From the NCBI RefSeq assembly GCF_007751035.1, contig NZ_CP036433.1, forward strand, positions 6,429,001 to 6,493,000: DNA of 64,000 nt, in the 5' to 3' direction. This document shows positions 27,702 through 37,123 of the stretch, piece by piece (position 1 is the first letter of the stretch; each line of letters opens with the position of its first letter). The DNA is from Lignipirellula cremea. Its GTDB lineage: Bacteria > Planctomycetota > Planctomycetia > Pirellulales > Pirellulaceae. The notes below the pieces were generated by a model. The model searched no databases, was not told the origin of the DNA, and was given only the letters and a program-made list of their open reading frames with translations. A program made the position numbers and the translations under genes.

Positions 27702-28181
27702 ATGGATGTTCCTGCCCGCGCCGTCGCCGATCTGGTGACGGTCGCCATCCCCGAAGATGAACGCCTGTGGGTGCCGCAAGCGCCGCAGGTCTGGTTCCGT
27801 CCTTTGCTGCTGGACCGCACCACCGGCAACTGGGTCAACCTGCTGCGGGTCCGCACCGCCGGAGTGCTCAGCCGTCATCGCCACCCGGCACCCGTACATG
27901 GCTATGTGATCAGCGGTTCCTGGCGCTACCTGGAACACGACTGGATCGCCCAGGCCGGCATGTATGTCTTTGAACCGCCGGGCGAAGTCCACACGCTGGT
28001 CGTCGACGAAGGGGTCGAAGAGATGATCACGCTGTTCCACGTGTTCGGCGCGCTGCTCTATTATAACGAGCAGGATCAGCTGGTCGCCCACGACGATGTC
28101 CACACCAAGATTGAACTCTGTGAACGTCACTTCGAAAAAGTCGGCCTGGGCGCCGGCTTTGTCGAGCAGTTCATCCGCTGA
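27702..28181 (+). CDS. Cupin (2,4'-dihydroxyacetophenone dioxygenase / ChrR-like) protein
   Basis: This 159-residue single-domain cupin has metal ligands in RHRHPAPVHGYVISG and EPPGEVHTL, as in the ChrR cupin-like dioxygenase family. It has no signal peptide. It is the last gene of the LarA-like / glutaredoxin operon, which suggests a small-molecule oxidation pathway, but the substrate cannot be read from sequence. Confidence 0.85.
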   Translation: MDVPARAVADLVTVAIPEDERLWVPQAPQVWFRPLLLDRTTGNWVNLLRVRTAGVLSRHRHPAPVHGYVISGSWRYLEHDWIAQAGMYVFEPPGEVHTLVVDEGVEEMITLFHVFGALLYYNEQDQLVAHDDVHTKIELCERHFEKVGLGAGFVEQFIR

Positions 28182-28193
28182 ACCCCCGTCCCC

Positions 28194-28208
28194 GTAGTGG
28201 ACCTGGCC
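28194..28208 (+). repeat. GTAGTGGAC-type intergenic repeat, copy 1
   Basis: GTAGTGGACCTGGCC here is identical to 52532-52546, including the preceding C. Each copy sits ~10 bases after a plus-strand stop codon. The following bases GCGAGTGCTTCC also match the complement of the other end of the 52532-52597 element (22 of 30). Confidence 0.5.
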
Positions 28209-28283
28209 GCGAGTGCTTCCCCCGTTCCCGCGGGGAAACCGGGCGATGACGAAAGCAATCGCCCCAAACAGATAGCCGCGCAG

Positions 28284-28308
28284 GGGACAAGACAGTTTGT
28301 CTTGTCCC
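28284..28308. terminator. Hairpin downstream of the cupin gene
   Basis: GGGACAAGACA and TGTCTTGTCCC form a perfect 11-bp stem with a GTT loop, 103 bases after the cupin stop. There is no T-run. Confidence 0.4.
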
Positions 28309-28383
28309 GGGCATGCGGAGAGTCAGCGCGAAAGCGCCGCCGGTGGCGGATCTCGTACCAGCAGGCGGCGGTAAAGGGCTATT

Positions 28384-28473
28384 CTAACGACCCGTTAATA
28401 CCAGCTGGCTAATGATCGCCCAAACGGCGAGGGATCCGAACCCAATCGCCGCGTGCATGAAATCGACGGGCAT
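28384..28473 (-). CDS. Putative 29-residue membrane peptide
   Basis: An ATG at 28473 is preceded by AAGGA five bases upstream and opens a 29-codon frame (start MPVDFMHAAIG, end SQLVLTGR, stop TAG). Residues 8-26 are one clean hydrophobic helix (AAIGFGSLAVWAIISQLVL), flanked by D/H before and R after. It is too short for normal gene finders. It lies alone in the 500-base gap between the cupin and the methylase, and could be a small subunit or regulator of a membrane complex. The function is unknown. Confidence 0.55.
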   Translation of the reverse strand: MPVDFMHAAIGFGSLAVWAIISQLVLTGR

Positions 28474-28680
28474 GGGAGTCCTTAATAAAAGGGGATTCTC
28501 CCTCCATAGATGGCCTGCCGTCCTTGATAGGTAAAGTTATCGTCCGCCCAACTCGCTGCAAGCGATCCTTTCTTTCCCGGCCCCTACGACACGCCACGCC
28601 GGCGCCCCTTCGCTGGCCGGCACATCTTGCCTGACACGCAGACCCCAACGAACGCCCCAAAAACGATTTGCCTGGCCTGG

Positions 28681-30759
28681 TTACACCCCGTTCGCCAGTA
28701 GCGTGTTGATCGTTTTCTGCAGGCGCACCGTTTCCTCCAGCATGGCGATGATCGCCCGGCATTGCTGCAGATCCGCCTGGCGCAGGCCGATCTTTTTTCG
28801 CTGTTTGAGCCAGCGTTCCAGAACCGGCAAGCCGCCAATCCGGTATTGCTGCACGGCCCCGCTGGCAGGCACGCATGTCTCCTGGTTCAGCCAGATGCAT
28901 CCGCCCGCCGCATCCGTGCGCACCTTGACCGCCAGCCGTTCGTCCGACTCAGGCAAGACGTCGTTAGAAGTCGAGGGCGCACCCTGCAGATGCAACCGTC
29001 GTAACTTCCGGCCGGCGGCGGAGGTCCTGGTAAAAAGCTGCGAGTCGCTTGTTAAAGGGACGCGGGGAAAACCGCCTGGCAGCTGTTCGGCAAAGGTCGT
29101 CCGGTACCACCGGGAGTAAAACACGGCGTACAGATAATCCAGCAGCGCTTCTGGCGCCAGTGGACGACGGCGACCCTGCCGGTCGGACGCCTCCTGCAGG
29201 AAGTCAGGCGACAGGTTGCTGGTCGGCGTTTCCCCCGGCTCATGCAACATGGCCGGCGCCAGAAACGGGGCGCCCCGTGCGCTGTGGAACAGGCGATCAG
29301 AGATCAGCTCGCCCACCGCCAGAAAGTGGTCATACTCCCCTTCGCCCGTCGCCTGGCGCATAAAGGCCAGTCCCCAGGACCCGGCCAGCACGTGCCGCAT
29401 CACCGACAGCCGAGCCCGGCCCAGCAGGTGCGGCGCATAGTAGATCCAGCGACGATCGAACGGCGCCGTATAGAAGGGACGGATCCGCTCCAGGTCCACC
29501 TGTTCGCCTGCCTGCTCGACCCGTTCCCGCACCTGGTCGGCCAGGGAGTCGCGATGAAAGCTGGTCCAGAGCGCGTCGTTTTTCGTCTGCACGCCCGACA
29601 CATACTGCAGGAAAACGTGATCGAGCGCCGGCCAGTCCTCATACGCCTGACTCGCTGCAGATCGCGGCCGCGAAAAGGCAAACGCCGGCGCCCTGGGCTC
29701 GATTCGCTCCCAGGCGATCTGGTCAAACGGAGTCCGGGCAAGCGTCGTTAGCTTCTCCTGCCGCGAGCCCCACAGATCGCTCCGCCAAACGACCGGCTCG
29801 CCGCATTCCTCCGGCGGATCGTCCGCATTCGTTCCCCGTTTGACGAACACCCCCAGCGCCACGCCCTGACGGATCGGGAAGATGTTCTCATCGACGACCC
29901 CCGCCGGCGCCCTTTCCCGGGCAGGTCCGCCGCCATGCAGATCCAGCAGAAAGATCTCGTCGAACGACTCGCCCAGCGACGCCCGCATCCGGCGATGAGT
30001 CAGCCCGTCGAGATAGGTGTTGCTGGTGACAAAGGCCAGCACGCCCTGGCCGGCCCGGTCGATGACGCACTGTCCCCAGCAGATAAACTTGATGAAGTCG
30101 TCGTCCAGGTTGTGCTTTTTCTCGACCAGACCTCGCTTGTAGTCGGCCAGACGCTCTCGAATCCAGGGCGTCCGATTGCGGCGACCAAAGTTGGCGTAAG
30201 GTGGATTACCGATCACCGCCAGCGGAGCCAACTGGAGCAGTGTCGCCAGGTCTTCGGTCGGGCCTTCCAGCGGATTCAGCGTCAGGATCTGCGGCGCCTC
30301 CAATGATGCTCGCCTTGCCAGACCGGATGAACGCTCCACCAGCAGGTACTCGGCGACGCAGGCCGCCACCGGATCGACCTCCAGGCCCAGCAGCACAGGC
30401 GCCGGACGATCTTCATACGAGAAAGCAGCGGACCAGGAAAGACGATCCAGCACGCCGAACAGGAACGCCCCGGCGCCACATGCCGGATCAACGATCGTCA
30501 GCGGATTGCGGTGCGAACTGCCATCGCCGTGGAAATGACAGCGGTCAATCTGCTGGACCGCATCGACCAGGAAACGGACGACCGCAGCAGGCGTATAGAA
30601 CACACCGCGGCTGCGACGCTGGTCGCTGTCCAGGGCGGCCTGGAACAGCTCGAACAGCCTGACCCGGGGATCGATAAAATCATCGGCCAGCTCGGCCTCA
30701 ATCGCGGCCATCTGAGCCGCCGCGAGGAACCGCTCCGGCTGCTTAAGAAAGGCCAGCAT
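28681..30759 (-). CDS. Adenine-specific DNA methylase, Eco57I / type ISP-like, orphan
   Basis: This N6-adenine methyltransferase of 692 residues has SAM motif I DPACGAGAFLFG (91-102) and catalytic NPPY (185-188). The sequence GVFYTP before motif I and the C-terminal part (IRPFYTAPFDRRWIYY, then LAPEALLDYLYAVFYSRWY) match the target-recognition part of type ISP and related fused enzymes. No nuclease or helicase domain is present and no restriction gene is adjacent. The frame stays open another 129 bases upstream to the DUF1501 stop without an ATG, GTG or TTG, and that stretch also looks coding (TPEQLAAALAEDARRR). The true start may be non-canonical or the gene may be 5'-truncated. Confidence 0.8.
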   Translation of the reverse strand: MLAFLKQPERFLAAAQMAAIEAELADDFIDPRVRLFELFQAALDSDQRRSRGVFYTPAAVVRFLVDAVQQIDRCHFHGDGSSHRNPLTIVDPACGAGAFLFGVLDRLSWSAAFSYEDRPAPVLLGLEVDPVAACVAEYLLVERSSGLARRASLEAPQILTLNPLEGPTEDLATLLQLAPLAVIGNPPYANFGRRNRTPWIRERLADYKRGLVEKKHNLDDDFIKFICWGQCVIDRAGQGVLAFVTSNTYLDGLTHRRMRASLGESFDEIFLLDLHGGGPARERAPAGVVDENIFPIRQGVALGVFVKRGTNADDPPEECGEPVVWRSDLWGSRQEKLTTLARTPFDQIAWERIEPRAPAFAFSRPRSAASQAYEDWPALDHVFLQYVSGVQTKNDALWTSFHRDSLADQVRERVEQAGEQVDLERIRPFYTAPFDRRWIYYAPHLLGRARLSVMRHVLAGSWGLAFMRQATGEGEYDHFLAVGELISDRLFHSARGAPFLAPAMLHEPGETPTSNLSPDFLQEASDRQGRRRPLAPEALLDYLYAVFYSRWYRTTFAEQLPGGFPRVPLTSDSQLFTRTSAAGRKLRRLHLQGAPSTSNDVLPESDERLAVKVRTDAAGGCIWLNQETCVPASGAVQQYRIGGLPVLERWLKQRKKIGLRQADLQQCRAIIAMLEETVRLQKTINTLLANGV

Positions 30760-30888
30760 CGTCTGGGCCGCTGGCTGGAGACCGCCTGGCCGGATATCGC
30801 CGGCGGCCGCTCTGCGCCGGGCATCCTCGGCGAGCGCTGCCGCCAGCTGTTCTGGAGTGACGATGTTCGCTTCCCGCCGCTGATCCGC

Positions 30889-32361
30889 TTACCCAAAGAG
30901 CGAAGTCACCGCTTTGGCTTTGACCAGCTCCCGCGGCTGGTTGAGGTGATTGTAAACGATCGTCTGCGGATCGATACCGACCGAATGATACAAGGTGGCC
31001 AGAAGTTCGGTCGGATGCATCGGGTCGGAAACGGGCGCGGAGGCGGTCTGGTCCGATTCGCCATGCACATAGCCGCGCCGAATCCCGGCGCCGGCGACCA
31101 TCGCCGTGTAGCAATAAGGCCAGTGATCGCGGCCGTCGTCGTTGTTGTTATTGCCCGAGGTGCTCACGCCACGTTGCGGACTGCGGCCGAACTCGCCTAC
31201 GCAAACGACCAGCGTTTCGTCGAGCATGCCGCGGTCGTCCAGATCGGTCAGCAGCGCCGACAAGCCCGCATCAAGCATCGGTCCGGATTCGTTCTTCATC
31301 CGATTGGTCAGGCCCGTGTGCACATCCCAGGAGTGGGCGTTGCTGTTGGCCACTTTGGGCCAGACCACCTCGACCACGCGGGTGCCGGCTTCCACCAGGC
31401 GACGGGCCAGCAGGCAGCTCTGGCCAAATGTGTTGCGGCCGTACTGCTCGCGCAGGGCGTCGGTTTCCCGCGACAGGTCAAACGCTTCCCGAGCGCGGCC
31501 GGAGCTGATCAGATTCAGGGCCGACGCGTAGTATTCGTCCAGGTCGTAACTTTTGACGGCCTTGTCGATGACCGGCATCCCCTGGTTGATCAGGTCCCGC
31601 AGGCGGGCCCGGCGCTGCAGACGGGAGGAGGAAACCTCGGGCCGCAACTGCAGGTCGTCGACCTTGATGGAGTCCATCTTGGCCATGTTCATGTCGTCGC
31701 CGGCAGGGAACAGATAGTACGGGTCGTACGCTCTGCCCAGGAAACCGGCCGTGCCCGACTTGTTGACCACGTTGCTCTCCTGCAGAGGACGCGGCATCAT
31801 CACAAAGGGGAGCATCGGTTCGGTCGGCGGCTTGAGCCGGATGATCTGCGAACCAAAGTTCGGAAAATCCTTCGGCGACGGCGGCTCCAGTTGCCCGGAG
31901 GGACTCACCTTGTCGGCCGTGTAGCCAGTGTGCATCTGATAGATGGCGGCCGTATGATTGAACAGCCCGACCGGCGTGTAGCTCATGGATCGCAGCAGGG
32001 TCACCTTGTCGGTCACCTGGGCGAACTTGGGCATCAGTTCGGTCAGGTCCATGCCGGGCACTTTGCTGGGGATGCGTTTGAATACGCTCCGCACATTATC
32101 CGGCACGTCGTCCTTGGGATCCCACAAATCCAGCTGGCTGGGACCGCCCTGCATGTACAGCAGGATCACGCTCTTGGCTTTGTTCCAACCGGGCGCTCCG
32201 GCGCCGGCCTGTTCGGCCGCCTGACCGCTACGGAGCGTCATCATTTGTCCCAGAGTCAAACCCATCATGGCCGATCCGCCCACGCGCAACAGGTCGCGGC
32301 GAGTCAGTCCCAGATGTTGGTCGCAAAGGTCTTTACCGCGCTGGCCAGGAATCACGAGCAT
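30889..32361 (-). CDS. DUF1501 domain protein (second copy)
   Basis: This is a 490-residue member of the DUF1501 family. The start at 32361 gives [13 protein letters not shown], then the twin-arginine segment [16 protein letters not shown]. Later motifs are [23 protein letters not shown] and EFGRSPQRG. It ends in the usual [16 protein letters not shown]. It precedes the methylase gene on the same strand by 129 bases and shares its reading frame. It is not close relative of the first DUF1501 protein in length or start, so this is not a recent duplication. Confidence 0.9.
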   Translation of the reverse strand: MLVIPGQRGKDLCDQHLGLTRRDLLRVGGSAMMGLTLGQMMTLRSGQAAEQAGAGAPGWNKAKSVILLYMQGGPSQLDLWDPKDDVPDNVRSVFKRIPSKVPGMDLTELMPKFAQVTDKVTLLRSMSYTPVGLFNHTAAIYQMHTGYTADKVSPSGQLEPPSPKDFPNFGSQIIRLKPPTEPMLPFVMMPRPLQESNVVNKSGTAGFLGRAYDPYYLFPAGDDMNMAKMDSIKVDDLQLRPEVSSSRLQRRARLRDLINQGMPVIDKAVKSYDLDEYYASALNLISSGRAREAFDLSRETDALREQYGRNTFGQSCLLARRLVEAGTRVVEVVWPKVANSNAHSWDVHTGLTNRMKNESGPMLDAGLSALLTDLDDRGMLDETLVVCVGEFGRSPQRGVSTSGNNNNDDGRDHWPYCYTAMVAGAGIRRGYVHGESDQTASAPVSDPMHPTELLATLYHSVGIDPQTIVYNHLNQPRELVKAKAVTSLFG

Positions 32362-32731
32362 GGAAAACTCCCCGGGAAAAGTCGGTGGTTCCAGCAATCC
32401 CTTCCCTGCACGCCTTGCACAAGGAAGCAACCAGCAATGGCTGGTGAAGATGGCTGGCAAAGTATCGAACCGCCGGAGAGACCGTACTCACGTCGGCGGA
32501 TATTGATCGGTTCAGAAAACGCCAGTATGGGGAAATAAAGGGCGAAAGTCAAGTTTTCCTAAGCACTTAAGCACGCTCGCCCGGAATCGGCCTGTTCTGG
32601 CGAGGGACCCATTATGAAGTTTTCTGATTTCCGGCCGTGGTCGGTTTTTTAAACATCGTCAAACCGGAGGCGCCCCTCTACAATACCACCCATTGTAATG
32701 GCTTCCGTTTTCTCTTCCGAGGGCAACGATC

Positions 32732-33766
32732 ATGGCGGCTTCCAAACGACTGTCCTTCGCCACCTGCAATCTGTTCAACACGAACGAACCCGGTCTGGCG
32801 ATGTACCGGGATACAACCGGCTGGACCCCCGAGCAGTACGAGAAAAAGATCGACTGGCTGGGCCGCGCCCTGGCGATGGTCGATGCCGACGTGTGGGGGT
32901 TCCAGGAATTGTGGCACCACAAGTCGCTGGCCAATCTGTTTAAAAAGGCGAAGCTGACGTCGAAATACAAGCTGCTGGCTCCGCCCTCGCACCAAGGCGG
33001 CAAGATCATTTGCGCCGGGGCCGTGCGGAAAGAGATGCTGGTTGGTGAACCGGAATGGATCGTCAATTTCCCTGACCAGTTCGTCCTGTTCGGCAGCGGC
33101 GACGACCCGCAGACGCCGGAGATCTCGGTCTCCCTCAAAAGCTTTTCCCGGCCCGTGCTGCACTTCAAAATCCGACCGCTCGACGACAGCCCGGAAATCT
33201 CGGTCTTTGTCGCTCACCTGAAGTCGAAGATGCCCGCCCGCGTGGATACCGAACAATGGTTCAAAAGCGACAAGCCTTTCTATGGCCGGCATCGTGAAGG
33301 GCTGGGCGCGGCCCTGTCGACCATTCGCCGGACGGCCGAAGCTGCCGCGCTGCGCATGCTGCTGACAGAAGCGATGAAAGGGAACGATAACCCTGTGGTC
33401 GTGCTGGGCGACCTCAACGACGACAAACGCAGCAATACGCTCAACATCATTTCGGGGCAGCCCAACTATTTGATGGGCTTTTCCACCGGCGGCAGCGACG
33501 TGGATCTGTACTCGGCCGGCACGCTGCAGGAGTACCGCAGCGAGCGGGATGTCTATTACACCCACGTCCATCAGAACAGCCGCGAATCGCTCGACCACAT
33601 CCTGGTTTCGCAAGAGTTCTACGACAACTCCCGGAAACGGTTATGGGCCTTTGAAGGGACCGAAATCATGAACGACCACCTCAATCGCGACGACCACAAA
33701 GAAACTGGCTCCACCGATCACGGCATTGTCAAGGCGACCTTCAAGTTCAGCCCCGCCAAAGGTTAA
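32732..33766 (+). CDS. Endonuclease/exonuclease/phosphatase family protein
   Basis: This 344-residue EEP-fold hydrolase has metal and catalytic motifs ATCNLFN (residue ~13), GFQELWH (E59), VVLGDLNDDKRS, SLDHILVS and STDHGIV. There is no signal peptide, so it acts in the cytoplasm or by an unknown route. The family covers nucleases, phosphodiesterases and phosphatases, and the substrate cannot be told. It stands alone between the DUF1501 gene (divergent) and the helical-repeat gene (converging). Confidence 0.88.
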   Translation: MAASKRLSFATCNLFNTNEPGLAMYRDTTGWTPEQYEKKIDWLGRALAMVDADVWGFQELWHHKSLANLFKKAKLTSKYKLLAPPSHQGGKIICAGAVRKEMLVGEPEWIVNFPDQFVLFGSGDDPQTPEISVSLKSFSRPVLHFKIRPLDDSPEISVFVAHLKSKMPARVDTEQWFKSDKPFYGRHREGLGAALSTIRRTAEAAALRMLLTEAMKGNDNPVVVLGDLNDDKRSNTLNIISGQPNYLMGFSTGGSDVDLYSAGTLQEYRSERDVYYTHVHQNSRESLDHILVSQEFYDNSRKRLWAFEGTEIMNDHLNRDDHKETGSTDHGIVKATFKFSPAKG

Positions 33767-33826
33767 CCTCCCTTGGGACAAACCTGCAGTCGGCCACACG
33801 GCCGCTTCGCTTCCAACGGCTGCGTC

Positions 33827-35365
33827 TTAACTTCCTTCCTGGCGTAACGGGTCCGCCAGGAGGGAAAGCACTTCGTGCGCCGCCGTGCGAACGGCCTTGC
33901 TGTCATCGATTTGCGAGCAGCGAAAAAGGATCGGGCGAAGGACGTCCCCTTGCGACGGATTCTTGACCAGAACGTTCCTGGCGACTCCCACCCCGTCCAA
34001 CCGGTGGTGGTGGTCCGCATTTCGGAATAAACGCTGAAAGTCGGCCCACGCTTCGCCGGCGTCCGCCGCCGGGACGCGCGACAGAACGAACCGCGCTTTC
34101 TCGTTCACCAGAGACCAGACCGTAAATGCTTCGCCAAACCGACTCTTCCGGCTGCACGCTACGCCCAGAGCCTGTTCCACGGAAGCGGGGACGGGCAGGT
34201 TGAACCGTTGCGCCACGCGACTGGCGGCAAAAAGCACAATCCCATGTTTCGAACGCATGCCGTCGTTTAGCAAACGACGGGCGCTGGCGTTCAGCTTTCG
34301 TCCCGTTTCCGGCCCCCACTTAGACGTCAACTCGACCAGGTGTTTCGCTGCCGCGCATCGACACACGTCCGCCCGATCGTTCGCAGCGACCCGCAAAAGA
34401 TCTTCCAGGCCGACCAGGAACTTCGCCTCGTCGTATTCCAACGCCATTTGGGCCAGCCTTTCGGCGATCAGGGTAATCGCCGTCAGCCGCACCAACCGAT
34501 GGGAGTTGTCCAGATCCGACACATATCGCTCCCGCTCCAAACGCCGGCCAAAAACTCGCGTCCGAAAACGACTCGCTGCACGACGAAAACGGTCGGTCGA
34601 ATCCAGCTCCTTGAGAAGGTCTTCGAAATCCAACGCATCAAGATCGCACCAGACCGTATGCAGAGTGGCGCCTTCCTCTTCAGTCAGCCCGCAGTCGTGA
34701 ATCAGGTTGTACCACGACTGTTGGTCTTTGCCTTGGGTGTCGGGCGGTGCGTGGTGGTGGGGGTTGTCCAGGTCAAACTGGGTGACCATCGCAAAACCGT
34801 CTTTGGCTGGCTGCCAACCCAAGGCGGCAAGCGCTTGCCGGAACGGACAGCCGGGGACCACCGGTTCCAGCATCGCACAGGGCAACAAGCCATCAATCAG
34901 GGTATCCTCCTGGGTCTCGGCATTCATGATCGCCCTGGCGATTCTTCCCGCCAGAAGCATCGGCGGAGTGGAATACCACGCCTGCTCCCAGAAAAAAGAT
35001 TTCCGCTTGACCCAGTGCTGATGCCTGGCCAGGCAGGCGTCCAGCAAACGGCGATACGCGGGAAACACCCACGGATGTTCCGGCAGCACAAACTGGCCAG
35101 CCTGGTTTTCCAGGGGAGCTGGATCGATCGCCAGCGAGTCGCCAAAACTCTCCAGGCTGCGCCGGAAGAGGTCCGCCGAGAAATGCTCCTCCGCCAGCGT
35201 CGCGCGTAATTTCCCCTGCAGCCACAGATAATCCGCGTTGGGAGCGGACGTACGCATCAGCTTCTCCAGACGATCAAGGCTGTCGCCTGGATGGTTCTGC
35301 CTGGCGGCAGCCATAGCGCTGGCAATCTCCGCAGTCGGCGTGATCGCACGGTGCAGGAATGTCAT
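33827..35365 (-). CDS. Helical-repeat protein, unknown function
   Basis: This 512-residue, mostly helical protein has HEAT-like pairs in the second half (RLVRLTAITLIAERLAQMALEY, then DRADVCRCAAAKHLVEL). There is no signal peptide. A histidine cluster (DNPHHHAPP) sits in the middle. It follows the small zinc-ribbon gene by 9 bases, so the two are co-translated. I do not recognise the family. Confidence 0.65.
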   Translation of the reverse strand: MTFLHRAITPTAEIASAMAAARQNHPGDSLDRLEKLMRTSAPNADYLWLQGKLRATLAEEHFSADLFRRSLESFGDSLAIDPAPLENQAGQFVLPEHPWVFPAYRRLLDACLARHQHWVKRKSFFWEQAWYSTPPMLLAGRIARAIMNAETQEDTLIDGLLPCAMLEPVVPGCPFRQALAALGWQPAKDGFAMVTQFDLDNPHHHAPPDTQGKDQQSWYNLIHDCGLTEEEGATLHTVWCDLDALDFEDLLKELDSTDRFRRAASRFRTRVFGRRLERERYVSDLDNSHRLVRLTAITLIAERLAQMALEYDEAKFLVGLEDLLRVAANDRADVCRCAAAKHLVELTSKWGPETGRKLNASARRLLNDGMRSKHGIVLFAASRVAQRFNLPVPASVEQALGVACSRKSRFGEAFTVWSLVNEKARFVLSRVPAADAGEAWADFQRLFRNADHHHRLDGVGVARNVLVKNPSQGDVLRPILFRCSQIDDSKAVRTAAHEVLSLLADPLRQEGS

Positions 35366-35374
35366 GGCGTCGCC

Positions 35375-35593
35375 CTAAAAGGGGATTTCTTCCTGATCCG
35401 ACGGCGGTTCTTTTGGCAGGCGGAGGTCGAGCAGATAGCCCAGGCAGTTGCAATGCTCGCAGCGATCGGCCCAGTGGGTTTCGTCGTCGCAGTCCCAGAG
35501 CAGACCTTCCCCCTCACAAACCGGGCAAACGCCCAGCACCCGGCGACCAAGGATCTCCGCTGGATGCTCCGGCCCTGAAGGTGCGTCGTTCAT
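35375..35593 (-). CDS. Small zinc-ribbon protein
   Basis: This 72-residue protein has CPVCEGEGLLWDCDD and CEHCNCLGYLL, giving two CxxC knuckles similar to those of DnaJ-type zinc ribbons. It ends nine bases before the helical-repeat gene, with which it must share a message. It is a likely partner or regulator of that protein. Confidence 0.65.
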   Translation of the reverse strand: MNDAPSGPEHPAEILGRRVLGVCPVCEGEGLLWDCDDETHWADRCEHCNCLGYLLDLRLPKEPPSDQEEIPF

Positions 35594-35788
35594 TCCCGCT
35601 TCCTGTTGGTTCTTTCACCGCCTGCTCAACGACCCGGCGCAGGCAAACCTAAAGGCAAATCGTCCCATTCGCTGATAAAACGGGCGTGAAGAAACCGTGA
35701 AATTCCGAGCCGTTTTTCTGGCCGTTCCGGTTCCTAGTTTTCCTGTCGCGCCCGCGGCATGGGATTTCAATCCGGGAACCTCGTCAGG

Positions 35789-35808
35789 TATACTTTAGTC
35801 CAGTAAAG
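35789..35808 (+). promoter_or_regulatory. Candidate promoter/operator before the radical SAM gene
   Basis: TATACT (35789-35794) is a good -10 box. CTTTA (35793-35797) and TAAAG (35804-35808) form an inverted repeat over GTCCAG. The segment ACTTTAGTCCAGTAA matches the dnaE2 operator region ACTTTAGTTCAGTTA (5124-5138) at 13 of 15 bases. Confidence 0.3.
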
Positions 35809-35889
35809 AATAACGGGACCAGCCGGCGACGCTCGGCGCGGTTCTTGCCTCCGCGGATGGCTCTCTCTTTTTCTTCAAGGCGTGCGGAA

Positions 35890-36948
35890 ATGCGACATGG
35901 CTCCCGGCTGGATCCGCCGAACCGGTTTGAGACGACGGCCCGTGAAGTCGACCTGGAACAGATGGAATGGGATACCGAGTATCTCCAGGAGCGGCTGAAC
36001 CGGAAGATCGACTATCTGGACGACCAGGCCCAGTCCGTCGTGTCCGAAAATACGTCGCCCGACATCCCCTTCCGCTACAGTCTCAACCCGTACCGCGGCT
36101 GCGTACATGCCTGCTCGTACTGCTATGCGCGGAACACGCACGAGTACCTGGGCTATAACGCGGGGCTCGACTTTGAGACGAAAATCCTCGTCAAGCAGGA
36201 GGCGGCCAGCCTGCTCCGCAAGTTTCTGGGCCGCAAAGCCTGGCAGCCGGAAATGATCATGTTCTCCGGCGTGACGGACTGTTATCAACCGGCCGAGCGC
36301 CAGTTCCGCATCACGCGGCAATGCCTGGAAGTCGCCTGGGAGTGCCGCCAGCCGATCGGCATTATCACCAAGAACGCGTTGGTCCTGCGGGATCTGGATC
36401 TGCTGCAGCAGCTGGCCGGCGAGAATCTGGTGAACGTGTTTCTATCGATCAACAGCCTTGACCCCGAACTGGCCCGGCGGATGGAGCCGCGCACCAGCAT
36501 CCCGGCGGCCCGCCTGCGAGCCGTGCAAACGCTCGCCGCAGCCGGCGTGCCGGTCGGTGTGATGACGGCCCCCATCATTCCCGGCCTGAACGATTCCGAA
36601 ATCCCTGCCCTGCTGCAGGCCGCCCGCCAGGCAGGAGCACAGGCGGCCGGCTACAACTTCCTGCGTTTGCCAATCACGGTGGAGCCCGTCTTTTTAGAAT
36701 GGCTCCAGCGGAACTACCCGGAGAAGCGCGAGCTGATCGAAGGCCGCATCCGATCCTCCCGCGACGGCGAACTGAGCAGTTCGACCTGGTCCGAGCGAAT
36801 GCGCGGCACAGGCCAGATCGCGGAACAGATTCAAAAGATGTTCCGCATCTTCGCCCAGAAGAACAACCTGGCCCGCCGCCTGCCCCCGCTGGACTGCACC
36901 CGCTTCCGCCCGCCGGAAACCGACCCGCAACAGTTGAAGCTGTTTTAA
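35890..36948 (+). CDS. PA0069-family radical SAM protein
   Basis: This 352-residue radical SAM enzyme starts at ATG 35890, because family members begin with a short basic segment before NRFE (here MRHGSRLDPPNRFE); a start as early as 35845 is possible. The FeS cysteines are C71, C75 and C78 (CVHACSYCYA). It continues with GVTDCYQPAER and a SplB-like barrel. The family resembles spore photoproduct lyase and its substrate is unknown. It stands alone, with a promoter-like segment upstream. Confidence 0.88.
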   Translation: MRHGSRLDPPNRFETTAREVDLEQMEWDTEYLQERLNRKIDYLDDQAQSVVSENTSPDIPFRYSLNPYRGCVHACSYCYARNTHEYLGYNAGLDFETKILVKQEAASLLRKFLGRKAWQPEMIMFSGVTDCYQPAERQFRITRQCLEVAWECRQPIGIITKNALVLRDLDLLQQLAGENLVNVFLSINSLDPELARRMEPRTSIPAARLRAVQTLAAAGVPVGVMTAPIIPGLNDSEIPALLQAARQAGAQAAGYNFLRLPITVEPVFLEWLQRNYPEKRELIEGRIRSSRDGELSSSTWSERMRGTGQIAEQIQKMFRIFAQKNNLARRLPPLDCTRFRPPETDPQQLKLF

Positions 36949-37123
36949 GATCGATGGGAAACCTGAAAGCCAACGCATGGCGTCTGCGTGCGTCTAACCT
37001 GCCGGCAGCAGGCGGCTATACTGGATCGCACTCAAGGCGGGGCCGTCGATTCTAGCGCAGACCTTGCCTGGCGTCTTGAGCGGAGGAAGTCGTTGACCGA
37101 AGAGCCTGCAGAAAGGGAACCCC

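Noticed and set aside
28411-28450. tRNA-like T-arm (GGGTTCGGATCCC on the minus strand)
   Set aside because: No matching acceptor, D or anticodon arms are found, and it lies inside the small membrane peptide frame.
30511-32538. Plus-strand open frame of 675 codons
   Set aside because: It covers the DUF1501 gene and part of the methylase on the opposite strand and shows only shadow-like composition (rich in H, Q, G, R).
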